20,647 nt of DNA from JAJDGF01 sp031549325 (GCA_031549325.1 JAVBQA010000036.1:1-20647), one strand, 5' to 3'; positions 7,426-16,749 are shown, numbered from the stretch's first letter. Numbers and translations: made by a program. Notes: a model not told the origin generated them from the letters alone.

Positions 7426-8421
7426 GTGCGGATGACAAAGTTTATCCTCTCCAGACTCCTGGTATGGCTGTTGACGATCTTCGTCGGTATTACGGTGGTG
7501 TTCTTTTTGCAGCGCATGATGCCCTCCGACCCGATCAACAACATGATTGGCAAGATGCTCGCGATGGGCACTAGCTTGACCCCGGAGCAGATCGACGCCA
7601 TGCGCACCACCCTGCTCAGGCAGTACGGCCTTGACGGCACCCTGCTCCAGCAGTACCTTACGACGCTGGACAATCTGGTTCATTTCAACTTTGGGCTGTC
7701 CATCGCCAATTACCCAACGCCGGTCTCCGATATGATCGGCCGCGCGCTCCCCTACACGGTCTCACTGCTGCTGTCGACGACGGTTCTGTCCTGGATCGTC
7801 GGCAACGCCATCGGCCTGCTTGCGGGCTTCAAAAAGGACAAGTGGTACTCCAAGACGCTGGAAACCGTCAGCATGTGCATCTACCCCACGCCGTACTTCA
7901 TGCTGGCGCTGGTCATCATGATACTGATGGCGTATGTCAACCGGTGGTTCCCCCTCATCCCCACGTTCAAATCGTTTGAATTCACGGCCGCGTGGTTCGC
8001 GGACACAATCCACAATTCGTTCATGCCCGCCTTGTCCCTGATGCTGGTCGGCACTGGATGGTGGATTATCAGCATGAAATCACTATCCGCCAATGTCGCG
8101 GAGGAAGAATACGTCAATTATGGCCGCTTAAAGGGGCTGTCGGAGGCCCAGATCGGATTCAGGTATGTGTTCCGCAACTCCATTCTGACGCAGGTCACGG
8201 CGCTGGCGCTGCACATCGGCGGCGCGTTCAGCGGCTCGCTGATGTGCGAAATCATCTTCAGCTATCCCGGCATCGGACAGCTCGTCTCCACGGCCATCAA
8301 CAACTCGGACTACAACCTGCTGACGGGCGTGATCTTCATCTCGATCTTTGCGGTCGCCACCTCGACGCTGGTCGTCGATCTGATCTATCCGCTCGTCGAT
8401 CCGCGCATCCGCTATAGCTAA
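7426..8421 (+). CDS. ABC transporter permease, OppB/DppB type
   Basis: A 331-residue inner-membrane permease, the usual length for DppB/OppB. It forms the channel with the following permease. Seen: an N-terminal membrane helix (FILSRLLVWLLTIFVGITVV), the family segment LDNLVHFNFGLSIANYPTPV, about five further hydrophobic helices, the EAA cytoplasmic loop (EEEYVNYGRLKGLSEAQIGF, then RYVFRNSI) that docks to the ATPases, and the ending VDLIYPLVDPRIRYS typical of the family. The GTG at 7426 is chosen because GAGGAGGT (7411-7418) is 7 bases upstream; the ATG at 7432 would be 13 away. It is the second gene of the transport operon. Confidence 0.92.
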   Translation: MRMTKFILSRLLVWLLTIFVGITVVFFLQRMMPSDPINNMIGKMLAMGTSLTPEQIDAMRTTLLRQYGLDGTLLQQYLTTLDNLVHFNFGLSIANYPTPVSDMIGRALPYTVSLLLSTTVLSWIVGNAIGLLAGFKKDKWYSKTLETVSMCIYPTPYFMLALVIMILMAYVNRWFPLIPTFKSFEFTAAWFADTIHNSFMPALSLMLVGTGWWIISMKSLSANVAEEEYVNYGRLKGLSEAQIGFRYVFRNSILTQVTALALHIGGAFSGSLMCEIIFSYPGIGQLVSTAINNSDYNLLTGVIFISIFAVATSTLVVDLIYPLVDPRIRYS

Positions 8422-8439
8422 GATAAAGGAGCATTTGCC

Positions 8440-9300
8440 ATGAACACCGGATATAGGGCGAATTTTAAACAGATGTGGCGTTCGATGAGCCCCCGGCTGA
8501 AAATCGGGCTGAGCATCGTCGCGACGTTTTTAATCATCGGTTTTGTCATCTACCTGTTCAGCCCCGGGAGCGTCATGACGCTGAGCGCTTTCAAGAAGAA
8601 TCAGGCGCCAAGCTGGGAGCACCTGCTGGGCACCAACAAGCAGGGCCAGGACATCTTCTGGCTGCTGATCGAATCCATTCACAACTCCATGATCCTGGGC
8701 GTCGTCGTGGCCGCCGCCGCGACCGTGATCGGCATACTGGTCGGCCTGTTCGCGGGGTTTGTGGGCGGCAAGGTGGATCGCGCGATGATGTTCCTGTGCG
8801 ATTCCATCATCGTCATTCCATCGCTGCCGATTCTGATTCTGATGGGCGCGTTGCTGGCGGGGCGCGCTTCGATGATGATGATCGCGGGCATTCTGATCAT
8901 CTTCAACTGGCCATGGCCCGCCCGCCAGTCGCGCTCCATGGCGCTGACGATTCGCGAGCGGGAATTTGTCAATACGGCGCGCTTCTCCGGCGAAAGCACG
9001 CTCAAAATCGTGTGCGTTGAAATTGTCCCCCACGTGCTGTCCTGGGGCATGGCCAACTTTGTCAACACGATTCTGGTCGCGATTGGCGCCGAAGCTTCTC
9101 TGGCGGTTCTCGGCCTGTCCTCCACCACCACGCCCACGCTGGGCAACATGATCTACTGGGCGCGCCAGTATCAAGCCATCATGAAGAAGGAATGGATCTG
9201 GATCGGCTCCCCGGTCCTGGCCACCTCCATTCTGTTCATCGGCCTGTTCCTGACCTACACAGGTTACAATGAGTATGTCGCCAAAAAGAGGGGGCGTTAA
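8440..9300 (+). CDS. ABC transporter permease, OppC/DppC type
   Basis: A 286-residue permease, partner of the preceding OppB-type protein. It has an N-terminal helix (LKIGLSIVATFLIIGFVIYL), the hallmark HLLGTNKQGQDIFW (the 'H-x-L-G-T-D-x-x-G-R-D' motif with Asn for Asp), helices at about 90-110 and 125-160, and the EAA loop LTIREREFVNTARFSGESTL followed by EIVPHVLSWGMANF. ATG at 8440 follows AAAGGAG (8425-8431) by 8 bases. Only 18 bases separate it from the first permease, and the next gene starts 4 bases after its stop, so all are in one operon. Confidence 0.92.
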   Translation: MNTGYRANFKQMWRSMSPRLKIGLSIVATFLIIGFVIYLFSPGSVMTLSAFKKNQAPSWEHLLGTNKQGQDIFWLLIESIHNSMILGVVVAAAATVIGILVGLFAGFVGGKVDRAMMFLCDSIIVIPSLPILILMGALLAGRASMMMIAGILIIFNWPWPARQSRSMALTIREREFVNTARFSGESTLKIVCVEIVPHVLSWGMANFVNTILVAIGAEASLAVLGLSSTTTPTLGNMIYWARQYQAIMKKEWIWIGSPVLATSILFIGLFLTYTGYNEYVAKKRGR

Positions 9301-9303
9301 GCG

Positions 9304-10278
<975 letters not shown>

Positions 10279-10297
10279 GGAAAGGAGCGTCTGCACA

Positions 10298-11278
10298 ATG
10301 CCGAACAATTTGCTGGAAATCCGGAATCTGACGAAAGAATTCAAAATCGGCGGGCTGCTATCCCGCAAGAAAATGCACGCCGTGGACGACGTGTCCTTTG
10401 CCTTGCCCGGGGATCGTCCGGTCATCCTGTCCATCGTTGGCGAGTCCGGATGCGGCAAGACCACGCTGACCAAGATGGTGCTGCGCCTGCTCGCCCCTTC
10501 CAGCGGCAGCATCGCGCTTGGCGGAAAGGACGTGCTCAGCCTCAAGGCAATTCCCAACGCGCAGTTTCGGACCATCGTGCAGCCCATCTTCCAAAACCCA
10601 TTCGACGCATTCTCCACGCGCCGCCAGGTGATCCGTTATCTGTTTGACACCGCGCTTTCCTACGGCGGCGCCAAATCCCGCGCGGAAGCCACCGAAGCGG
10701 TCAGCAAGGCGCTGACGTCGGTCGGGCTCAGCTTTGAGGTCGTCAACGGGAAATACTCCACCCAATTCTCCGGCGGCGAGCTTCAGCGCATTTCCATCGC
10801 CCGCGCGCTGATCACCGCGCCGAAGATCATCATCGCCGACGAGCCCGTCGCCATGATCGACGCCTCCATGAAGATCAACATCGTCAACCTGTTTAAGGAG
10901 CTCAAGGAAAAATTCGGCATCAGCTTTATTTACATCACCCATGATCTCTCCACCGCCTACTATGTCAGCGACTACATCGCCACGCTCTATCGGGGCAACC
11001 TGATCGAGTATGGGCCATCCAAAGAGATCATGGAGAAGCCGGCGCATCCATACACCGAGCTGCTGATGAACTCTATACCCCACGTCGGCGACCGGTGGGA
11101 AAAGGGCGACCGCATGACCGACGCCGAAACGCGCGAGTACACCATGACCTGCTGCCGCTTTTCCAACCGCTGCCAGTACGCCACGGACACATGCCGCAAG
11201 GGCATGCCGCCGATGGTGGATCTGGGCAACGAACGCAAGGTGCTGTGCTACCACTCGCTGGTGCGCGCCGAGGGTTGA
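10298..11278 (+). CDS. ABC transporter ATP-binding protein, OppF/DppF type
   Basis: A 326-residue second ATPase of the importer. Walker A GESGCGKTT (48-56), Q-loop IVQPIFQNPFDAF, signature FSGGELQRIS, Walker B IIIADEP and H-loop THD are all intact, so both ATPase sites should work. After Walker B the usual SALD D-loop reads AMIDAS, a mild departure that keeps the aspartate. The C-terminal extension carries a cysteine-rich segment (CCRFSNRCQYATDTC). The open frame reaches back to 10097, inside the previous gene; the ATG at 10298 follows AAAGGAG (10281-10287) by 10 bases and begins the LLEIRNLTKEF domain, so I chose it. Confidence 0.92.
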   Translation: MPNNLLEIRNLTKEFKIGGLLSRKKMHAVDDVSFALPGDRPVILSIVGESGCGKTTLTKMVLRLLAPSSGSIALGGKDVLSLKAIPNAQFRTIVQPIFQNPFDAFSTRRQVIRYLFDTALSYGGAKSRAEATEAVSKALTSVGLSFEVVNGKYSTQFSGGELQRISIARALITAPKIIIADEPVAMIDASMKINIVNLFKELKEKFGISFIYITHDLSTAYYVSDYIATLYRGNLIEYGPSKEIMEKPAHPYTELLMNSIPHVGDRWEKGDRMTDAETREYTMTCCRFSNRCQYATDTCRKGMPPMVDLGNERKVLCYHSLVRAEG

Positions 11279-11280
11279 GT

Positions 11281-12024
11281 ATGCGCAAAATTCTGATCGC
11301 GATGCTGATTCTTTTGTGGGCTTCCGCGCCCGCGCTTGCGGGGACCATTGACATGGAGGTCTTTGTGATCGACCCTTGCGGCGGCTGCGCAGGAAGCGCG
11401 GGTGTCGGCTGCAAGAATTGTTCGATCATCGACGAGCTGACCGTCCGCTACAGAAATCTGCTCCCCGAGGACGAACTGAAGCTCACCGTCCACAACCTGC
11501 GCATGGACAACTCTTACCACGAAGTGTTTCGGACGCGCATCGCCGCGTTTGGGGTCGATCCGGACGATGTGCCGCTGCCGGTGGTGTTCATCAGCGGCGA
11601 ACCGTTTCTTGCGGACGGCAGCATGGACGATGCCATCCTGCGCTTCATCGATAGCGGCGAGACGCCGGGCATAGAGTCTCTGCTGCGCGAGAAGGCCGAA
11701 TATGAGGCCAGCAAGGAACCCGGTCGCATCGTGTATCTGTACAGCCCGTATTGCGAGGACTGCCACGCGATTTCCAAGTGGCTCACGTATAGCGTTCCCT
11801 ATGGCTATGAGCTGGTGAAGTATGACATCTACACGGACGCGGGGCGCGCGATGGAGGAATACTATCTTGAGGAGCTGGGCATTCCCGCGGAGGAGTACCG
11901 CCTGCCGATGATCGTCTACGGCGACGACTGGTTCGCCGGGAAAAAGTCCATCTACCTCAGCCTGAAGAGCCGCATACAGGAGCATCCGGACCTGAAGACG
12001 ACGATATTGGAAGAGATTGCATAG
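11281..12024 (+). CDS. exported protein with two tandem thioredoxin-like domains
   Basis: A 247-residue protein starting 2 bases after the ATPase stop, with GAGGG at 11270-11274. A signal peptide (MRKILIAMLILLWASAPALA) is cleaved about residue 20. Domain 1 (about 24-125) has cysteines C33-x2-C36-x7-C44-x2-C47 after a strand (MEVFVID), and ends LPVVFISGEPFLADG, the cis-proline and final strands of a thioredoxin fold. Domain 2 (about 148-245) has YLYSPYCEDCHAI (C158, C161) and LPMIVYGDDWFAGKKS, the same layout. So each half keeps a redox-type CxxC and cis-proline. Likely an envelope thiol-disulfide or metal-binding protein; its part in an oligosaccharide transport operon is unknown. No close named family was recognised, and this is the least expected gene of the operon. 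Confidence 0.7.
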   Translation: MRKILIAMLILLWASAPALAGTIDMEVFVIDPCGGCAGSAGVGCKNCSIIDELTVRYRNLLPEDELKLTVHNLRMDNSYHEVFRTRIAAFGVDPDDVPLPVVFISGEPFLADGSMDDAILRFIDSGETPGIESLLREKAEYEASKEPGRIVYLYSPYCEDCHAISKWLTYSVPYGYELVKYDIYTDAGRAMEEYYLEELGIPAEEYRLPMIVYGDDWFAGKKSIYLSLKSRIQEHPDLKTTILEEIA

Positions 12025-12037
12025 GGAGGAAGACAAC

Positions 12038-13129
12038 ATGTTTCACGGATTCTGCATGGGGCCCGGCACGCTTCCGCTTCTCTCGGATGCGAAGTCCAGA
12101 TCGATCAGCGCGGAAAACTTCCGCGGCGAACCAAATGCCGGCGCGCTGGCCACCGAAGGAACCGGCGCCGGCTGCGCGCGCATGCTGGGCAAGGGATGGA
12201 AGGTTTCTCCTTCCTATGCCGTGCAGCCCGGCGAGATGTTTCGCATGGCGGATATCCAGGGCCAGGGCGCCATTCAGAGCATGTGGATGTCCGGCTACGT
12301 CGGCCGGGACATCATTTTGCGCATGTTCTGGGATGGGCAGGAGCAGCCGAGCGTTGAATGTCCGCTCAGCGACTTCTTCGCCGCCGCATGGACGACCAAC
12401 GACCGCGACATCTTTGATCCGAACTTTATGCAGCTCAACTCCGCGATGATCGCCGTGAACCCCAACCGCGGCATGAACTGCTTTTGGAGCATGCCCTTCC
12501 GCGAGCGCGCCGTCATGACGCTGGAAAACCGCAGCGACAAGGCGCGCGTCGTCTATTATCAGGTCAACTACGCGCTGATGGAGGTTCCCGAGGAAGCCGC
12601 GTATTTCCATGCGCAATTCTGCGCCTCCACCCCGCTGAGGCAGGGCGATGACCATGTGATTTTGGACGGGGTGAAGGGTCGCGGCCACTACGTTGGCGCC
12701 GCAATGCACGTGGGCCTCAACGGAACCGGGCGGTGGTGGGGCGAGGGCGAGATCAAGTTCTACATGGACGGAGATGAAAACCCCACGATTTGCGGCACCG
12801 GCACAGAGGATTACTTCCTGGGCGCTTACGACTGGGATGTCGGCGGCGCTTATATGCCCTACAACTCGCTGTACGGGGGCATGTATTACGTGCGCAAACC
12901 CAACCATTACGACAATCAGATGCGCTTCTCCATGTACCGCTGGCATGTGGCGGACCCCATCCGGTTTCATGAGGACCTGAGGGTTACCATTCAGGACCTC
13001 GGCTGGTACGAGCCCGGCCTGTACAAGCCCCGGCGCGATGACATCTACACTGTCGCCTACTGGTATCAGACCTTGCCCACCGCGATGTTCCCGAAACTTC
13101 CCAGCGCGATCGAGCTGGAGATCTCCTGA
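12038..13129 (+). CDS. GH172 (DUF2961) glycoside hydrolase, copy 2
   Basis: A 363-residue homologue of the minus-strand GH172, last gene of the transport operon. Shared blocks: RSISAENFRGEPN, GWKVSPSY, FWDGQEQPSVECPLSDFF, WWGEGEIKFYMDGD (E236, E238), ICGTGTEDYF (E257), MRFSMYRWHVADPIRF and TVAYWYQTLP. E236 and E257 are 21 apart, the same gap as the catalytic pair E270/E291 recalled for the Bifidobacterium enzyme. It carries about nine extra residues after DFF (the stretch with TTNDRDIFDPNF) and a slightly shorter loop after TEDYF than copy 1. No signal peptide, so cytoplasmic. ATG at 12038 follows GGGAGGA (12024-12030) by 7 bases; the frame is open to 12017 but no better start exists. Distinct substrate preference from copy 1 is inference. 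Confidence 0.88.
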   Translation: MFHGFCMGPGTLPLLSDAKSRSISAENFRGEPNAGALATEGTGAGCARMLGKGWKVSPSYAVQPGEMFRMADIQGQGAIQSMWMSGYVGRDIILRMFWDGQEQPSVECPLSDFFAAAWTTNDRDIFDPNFMQLNSAMIAVNPNRGMNCFWSMPFRERAVMTLENRSDKARVVYYQVNYALMEVPEEAAYFHAQFCASTPLRQGDDHVILDGVKGRGHYVGAAMHVGLNGTGRWWGEGEIKFYMDGDENPTICGTGTEDYFLGAYDWDVGGAYMPYNSLYGGMYYVRKPNHYDNQMRFSMYRWHVADPIRFHEDLRVTIQDLGWYEPGLYKPRRDDIYTVAYWYQTLPTAMFPKLPSAIELEIS

Positions 13130-13568
13130 ATGCAAAACCACCAATAAGGCTTTGCGGAAGCGCATGTTCCGCCCGCCTGCTTGCCTACTGTCCGGCGCAA
13201 GCGCAGGCGTTCTAATGCCCCAACCCGCAACCCATCTGTTTCCGCGCATCAGAATTGACGCAGCTCGCCGCGCAAACTGCCCATTCCGCCTCCGGATTTG
13301 GGCAGTTTTTGTTCTGCCATTGTGCCGGTTTTCATACCAATGAAAAAAATCCGGCGCGACGAGGCGTTACTATTTTGAATTGGTATCACGCCGCCCGGCA
13401 TCTTCGTCCGGCGTCCTGACGCCTGGCGCGCAACGTGCCTGACATGTACGATCACCTCCCGCGCTTTCCATCACGCAAACCGCACACTAGCATGTATTAT
13501 GCATAGAATGAGTTAGGGAAAAGCGATAGATTCCCCTGTGCGCTTCCCAAGGCGGTTGTGGCTGCCAC
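13130..13568. other. intergenic region between GH172 copy 2 and the cupin gene
   Basis: About 450 bases without a supported gene. It holds the operon terminator at 13274-13310 and an 8-bp inverted repeat ATACCAAT (13334-13341) and ATTGGTAT (13379-13386). No convincing sigma-A promoter for the cupin was found; CATAGAAT at 13501-13508 loosely resembles the -10 of mother-cell sporulation promoters, which is only a suggestion. A 15-base palindrome lies next to the cupin ribosome site at 13556-13570. Confidence 0.4.
13274..13310 (+). terminator. rho-independent terminator of the transport operon
   Basis: AAACTGCCCA (13274-13283) pairs perfectly with TGGGCAGTTT (13299-13308), with a 15-base loop and a T run (five Ts at 13306-13310, then GTTCTG). 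It is about 145 bases after the stop of GH172 copy 2 and is the first good terminator after the operon. Confidence 0.7.
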
Positions 13569-13580
13569 AAAGGAGCCGCT

Positions 13581-14114
13581 ATGAATAGATTTTTTGATTC
13601 CCCCTGCTGCTGCCCGTGTCCGCGCCCATGTCCGTGCCCGCCTCCGTGTCAGCCCATCGATCCGTGCTCGGCGAGCGGTACACCCTGCGTAAACACGCGC
13701 TGCAACACCATTGGAGAAGACTTCGGCCCCAACCCCTATGTGGTAAACATTGAGGAGGCTACCCTGGAAAACCCCTTCTTCCGAAGGGCGATATGGACGG
13801 GTAGCCATCTGCAACTCACACTGATGTGCATTCCGCCGGGCGGCGAAATCGGCTTGGAAATGCACGACAACCTGGATCAGTTCCTGCGCCTGGAGCAGGG
13901 GCGTGGCAGAACCATGATGGGGAGCGCGCCGGACAACCTGACCTACCAGCAAAACGTTTCCGAGAACTCCGCGATTTTTATTCCGGCAGGAACGTGGCAC
14001 AACGTGGTGAACACAGGGAACAAGCCGATCAAGATATACTCGATTTACGCGCCCGTCCAGCATCCCGCCGGTACCATTCACTGCACAAAGGCGGACTCCG
14101 ACGCCGCCGAATAA
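13581..14114 (+). CDS. cupin-domain protein with Cys/Pro-rich N-terminus
   Basis: A 177-residue protein in two parts. Residues 1-41 contain ten cysteines (9, 10, 11, 13, 17, 19, 23, 29, 36, 41) alternating with prolines. From about 45 comes a complete cupin of a family common in Firmicutes: GEDFGPNPYVVNIEEATLEN, WTGSHLQLTLMCIPPGGEIG, HDNLDQFLRLEQGRG and PAGTWHNVVNTGNKPIK with IYSIYAP. The metal site is incomplete against the classic cupin: H95 and the PAGTWH histidine are present, but HxH is not. The cupin body is familiar; the cysteine-proline tail is not. A tail of this kind could bind metal or be cross-linked by disulfides, as in spore-coat proteins, but that is conjecture. ATG at 13581 has AAAGGAG (13569-13575) 5 bases upstream. 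It appears monocistronic. Confidence 0.8.
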   Translation: MNRFFDSPCCCPCPRPCPCPPPCQPIDPCSASGTPCVNTRCNTIGEDFGPNPYVVNIEEATLENPFFRRAIWTGSHLQLTLMCIPPGGEIGLEMHDNLDQFLRLEQGRGRTMMGSAPDNLTYQQNVSENSAIFIPAGTWHNVVNTGNKPIKIYSIYAPVQHPAGTIHCTKADSDAAE

Positions 14115-14162
14115 GATGACCATTCCCTAGCCACTGACAAATAACAGCCACAAGCGCCCATA

Positions 14163-14195
14163 GGACTGCCGCAGCGATGATTGTGGCAGCCCTTT
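14163..14195 (+). terminator. weak terminator of the cupin gene
   Basis: GGACTGCCGCA (14163-14173) and TGTGGCAGCCC (14182-14192) form an 11-bp stem with one mismatch and one G-U pair and an 8-base loop, followed by TTTG. The T tract is short, so confidence is modest. Confidence 0.4.
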
Positions 14196-14365
14196 GAATG
14201 TCTGCCCGTCCGGCGGTTCCGTCAGCGCGAAGCTCCGCCCGCCGGTCAAGGCCGATTCAGCCCGGCGGTGCGGCAGGCTTTGCCCAATGCGCATATGCAG
14301 CCTGAAGCGCACATTGAGACACAAGCCACCCCATCGCAAAGAAGCGTAACCGTCCCGCTTACCGA

Positions 14366-14400
14366 CATAAAAAGCGACCGGCCATCAGGCCAATCGCTTT
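14366..14400 (-). terminator. rho-independent terminator of the CNNM/DUF4349 pair
   Basis: On the minus strand AAAGCGA (14400-14394) and TCGCTTT (14377-14371), with inner GGCC/GGCC arms and a short loop, form a hairpin that runs into a T stretch (TCGCTTTTTATG). It lies about 40 bases after the DUF4349 stop. Confidence 0.75.
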
Positions 14401-14439
14401 CGGCTGTCAAATCGGGCCAACCGCTTTGTCTTGCATGGG

Positions 14440-15339
14440 TCAGGCTTCAGCCTGGGCATCACGCTTCTTGGGCGTTTTGGGCGGCACGGTCGCGTCCGCG
14501 CCGCTGACGGCCAGTCTGCGCAAAAACAGATAAAAGCGGATGAACAGATACGCTGCGGCGAACACCACAAGCACTCCAACCAAAATCACAAAATACAGGC
14601 CGCTGGCCCAGGTGAACGCGGCCCACAACTTGCGAGACACAGAAACCGCATTGCCCTCTCTGAGCGCAAAATGAATGGTGCACAGCGCATTGTCGTCGCT
14701 GTATTCGCCCAGGTCGACCGACTGTTGCAGCAGCTGAGACTCGACTTCGATGATCTTGTCTTCCAGCTGGATCAGGTCGCCCACATCCCCTCCGCGCTCG
14801 CGCAGCGCCATGTAGCTGTCGCGCCGCTTTTCCAGCACCGACTTCTCCGCCAGCAGCTGGCGATACTCATAGGTTTTATCAATCTTCTGGGTGGTCGCGG
14901 AAAGCAGTGTGCCGATCTCCGAAACCGCCTGCTGGCACTGGTCGAAGAACTGGGGCTTTACGCCAATCGTTCGTTCCAGACTGCGGCTGCCGGGCAGCCC
15001 CTGTGCAACTTCCTGTTGCACGACCGCTTGCGCCTGTTCGATGGCGCCGTCCAGCGCTGCCACGTCTTCGTCATAGCGCGCGCTGCGCGAAGAGATCGAG
15101 GCGATGCGTTCGTACTTTTGGTCGAGCACCTCCACGCCTGCCGGCGCGGCGTATTCCTTGCGCTCAGAGGCGACGTTCTTGACGCGGGAACTGTTGACGC
15201 CTGCGTGCAGATTCAGCTCCACGCCATTGCTTCGAGCCTCCACATCTGTGCTCAGCTCGTAGACCACGCGCGCGCCCAGCAAAACCACATACAACAGCAC
15301 CAAAATCAAAATGCCGGCTCCGAACTGCCGCCTCGTCAT
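14440..15339 (-). CDS. DUF4349-family membrane protein
   Basis: A 299-residue protein with a transmembrane segment near the N-terminus (about 8-25, GILILVLLYVVLLGARVV), a DUF4349-type outer region, and a second membrane helix near the end (about 247-268, YFVILVGVLVVFAAAYLFI). Family marks: DQKYERIASISSRSARYDED, GLPGSRSLERTIGVKPQ, a coiled-coil segment (TYEYRQLLAEKSVLEKRR) and VDLGEYSDDNALCTIHFAL. The function of the family is not known. The open frame begins at 15399 inside the upstream gene; the ATG at 15337-15339, with a G run 9 bases upstream and a gap of 22 bases to the CNNM stop, gives a normal membrane start. It is co-directional with and close behind the CNNM gene and ends at a terminator, so the two probably form an operon. 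Confidence 0.75.
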   Translation of the reverse strand: MTRRQFGAGILILVLLYVVLLGARVVYELSTDVEARSNGVELNLHAGVNSSRVKNVASERKEYAAPAGVEVLDQKYERIASISSRSARYDEDVAALDGAIEQAQAVVQQEVAQGLPGSRSLERTIGVKPQFFDQCQQAVSEIGTLLSATTQKIDKTYEYRQLLAEKSVLEKRRDSYMALRERGGDVGDLIQLEDKIIEVESQLLQQSVDLGEYSDDNALCTIHFALREGNAVSVSRKLWAAFTWASGLYFVILVGVLVVFAAAYLFIRFYLFLRRLAVSGADATVPPKTPKKRDAQAEA

Positions 15340-15361
15340 CACATGCTGCCCCCCGTTCTCC

Positions 15362-16681
15362 TCACGCCTTCTCCGCCAGCGCCACGCTGGCATTCTCAAG
15401 CCGGTGCTCCCTGATCTCGAGCACCCTGATCAACAGGCCGAACGCCTCCACTTGCGGCTGCTCGCCGTCCTCAGGCACGGTGCCCAGCAGGCCAAACACC
15501 ATGGAGGCCAGCGAATCATACTCGTCCACCGGCAGCTTGGCGCCGGTGGCTTCTCCGAGCTCATCCAGCGGCACCGCGCCCGACACGCGCCAAGTACCCG
15601 AATCCAGCTTCTCGATCATCGGGGGCTCGATCGGGGCCTGGCTGTCGTCCTCCAGATCCCCCACCAGCTCCTCCAGCAGGTCGTTCATGGTGATCACGCC
15701 CGACAGCCCGCCGTTGTCGTCCAGCACGAGGGCAAAGTGGTTTCGGTTTTTCTTCATGTTGCGGAACAGCAAGTCGCAGCGCACTGACTCGGGCACGAAC
15801 TGCGCCGGCCTCATCGCCTCGCGCATGACGGTGTCCCGGTCGCGCTGATGCAGCCGGAAATACTCCTTGGCCGACAGCACGCCCACGATGTTGTCGGGCG
15901 TCTCGTCCACCACCGGATAGTGACTAAAGCGGCTGTTTTTGATGGTCTCCTCCCAAGCGCGGTCGTTCTCCTCCAACCAGAGCAGCGCCACGTCGGTGCG
16001 ATGGGTCATGATCTCGTCCGCGGTCTTGTCGTCGAACTCGAACACGTTGTCGATGATATACTTCTCGTCCTCATCGATCGCGCCCTTTTCGCTGCCCACG
16101 TCCACCATCATGCGGATTTCTTCCTCGGTGACCTGCTCGTCGTTGGCGTTGGGGTCGATATGCAGCAGGCGCAGCAGTCCGTTGGTAGACGCCGTCAGCA
16201 GCCAGACAATCGGCGCGAACAGCTTGGCCAGCGCGTAGACCAGCCCGGACATCTTCAGCCCCAGCATCTCGGCCTTCTGCATGGCGATTCGCTTGGGCAC
16301 CAGCTCGCCCAGAATCAGCGTGAAGTACGAAAGAATGATGGTGATCAGCACGACCGAGATGGTCTTGATCGAGGCCGCCGGCAGGGAGAGCCCCGCGCTG
16401 ACCATCAGCCCCGTGAGCTTCTCGGAAAAATTGTCCGCCGCGAAGGCGCTGCCCAAAAAGCCCGCCAGCGTAATGCCCACCTGAATTGTGGCCAGAAATT
16501 TTGCGGGCTGGCTGGTGAGAGAAAGCAAGCGCTGCGCGCGCTTGTCGCCCGACTGCGCCATGCGGTCCAGTTTGTTGTCGTTGATGGAGATGACGGCGAT
16601 CTCTGCACAGGCGAAAATTGCGTTGATGATGATCAGCACCAGCTGAAGCAGAATCTGCCATATCAATGGGTCGTTTTCCAT
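15362..16681 (-). CDS. CNNM/CorC (HlyC) family membrane protein with CBS domains
   Basis: A 439-residue protein of the DUF21/CNNM family (often named hemolysin or magnesium/cobalt efflux protein). N-terminal membrane domain about 1-185 with FACAEIAVISINDNKLDRMA and ILSYFTLILGELVPKRIA, typical of the DUF21 core; then the linker EEEIRMMVDVGSEKGAIDED; a CBS pair (about 205-330, HRTDVALLWLEEND ... VLDDNGGLSGVITMND); and the C-terminal CorC/HlyC domain (about 350-425, TWRVSGAVPLDELGEATG ... DSLASMVFGLL). Members handle divalent cations or related envelope traits; the exact substrate is not set by sequence. ATG at 16679-16681 follows AAGGA by a short gap. Length is typical. Confidence 0.9.
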   Translation of the reverse strand: MENDPLIWQILLQLVLIIINAIFACAEIAVISINDNKLDRMAQSGDKRAQRLLSLTSQPAKFLATIQVGITLAGFLGSAFAADNFSEKLTGLMVSAGLSLPAASIKTISVVLITIILSYFTLILGELVPKRIAMQKAEMLGLKMSGLVYALAKLFAPIVWLLTASTNGLLRLLHIDPNANDEQVTEEEIRMMVDVGSEKGAIDEDEKYIIDNVFEFDDKTADEIMTHRTDVALLWLEENDRAWEETIKNSRFSHYPVVDETPDNIVGVLSAKEYFRLHQRDRDTVMREAMRPAQFVPESVRCDLLFRNMKKNRNHFALVLDDNGGLSGVITMNDLLEELVGDLEDDSQAPIEPPMIEKLDSGTWRVSGAVPLDELGEATGAKLPVDEYDSLASMVFGLLGTVPEDGEQPQVEAFGLLIRVLEIREHRLENASVALAEKA

Positions 16682-16749
16682 AAGTCCTTCTCTAACCTCC
16701 AGTATTCGCGGGTGCGCTCAAAAAAGGGTGCGGCGCGCCCATCGTTCTT

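Larger units (their letters stand above)
14115..14439. other. intergenic region with convergent terminators
   Basis: The spacer of about 325 bases between the cupin and the DUF4349 gene contains the two terminator hairpins listed separately. The rest, 14196-14365, has no start codon with a ribosome site and no recognised RNA. Confidence 0.5.

Noticed and set aside
11957..13249. Minus-strand open frame of 430 codons opposite GH172 copy 2
   Set aside because: It is antisense to a gene with full GH172 motifs, and no start with a ribosome site was seen.
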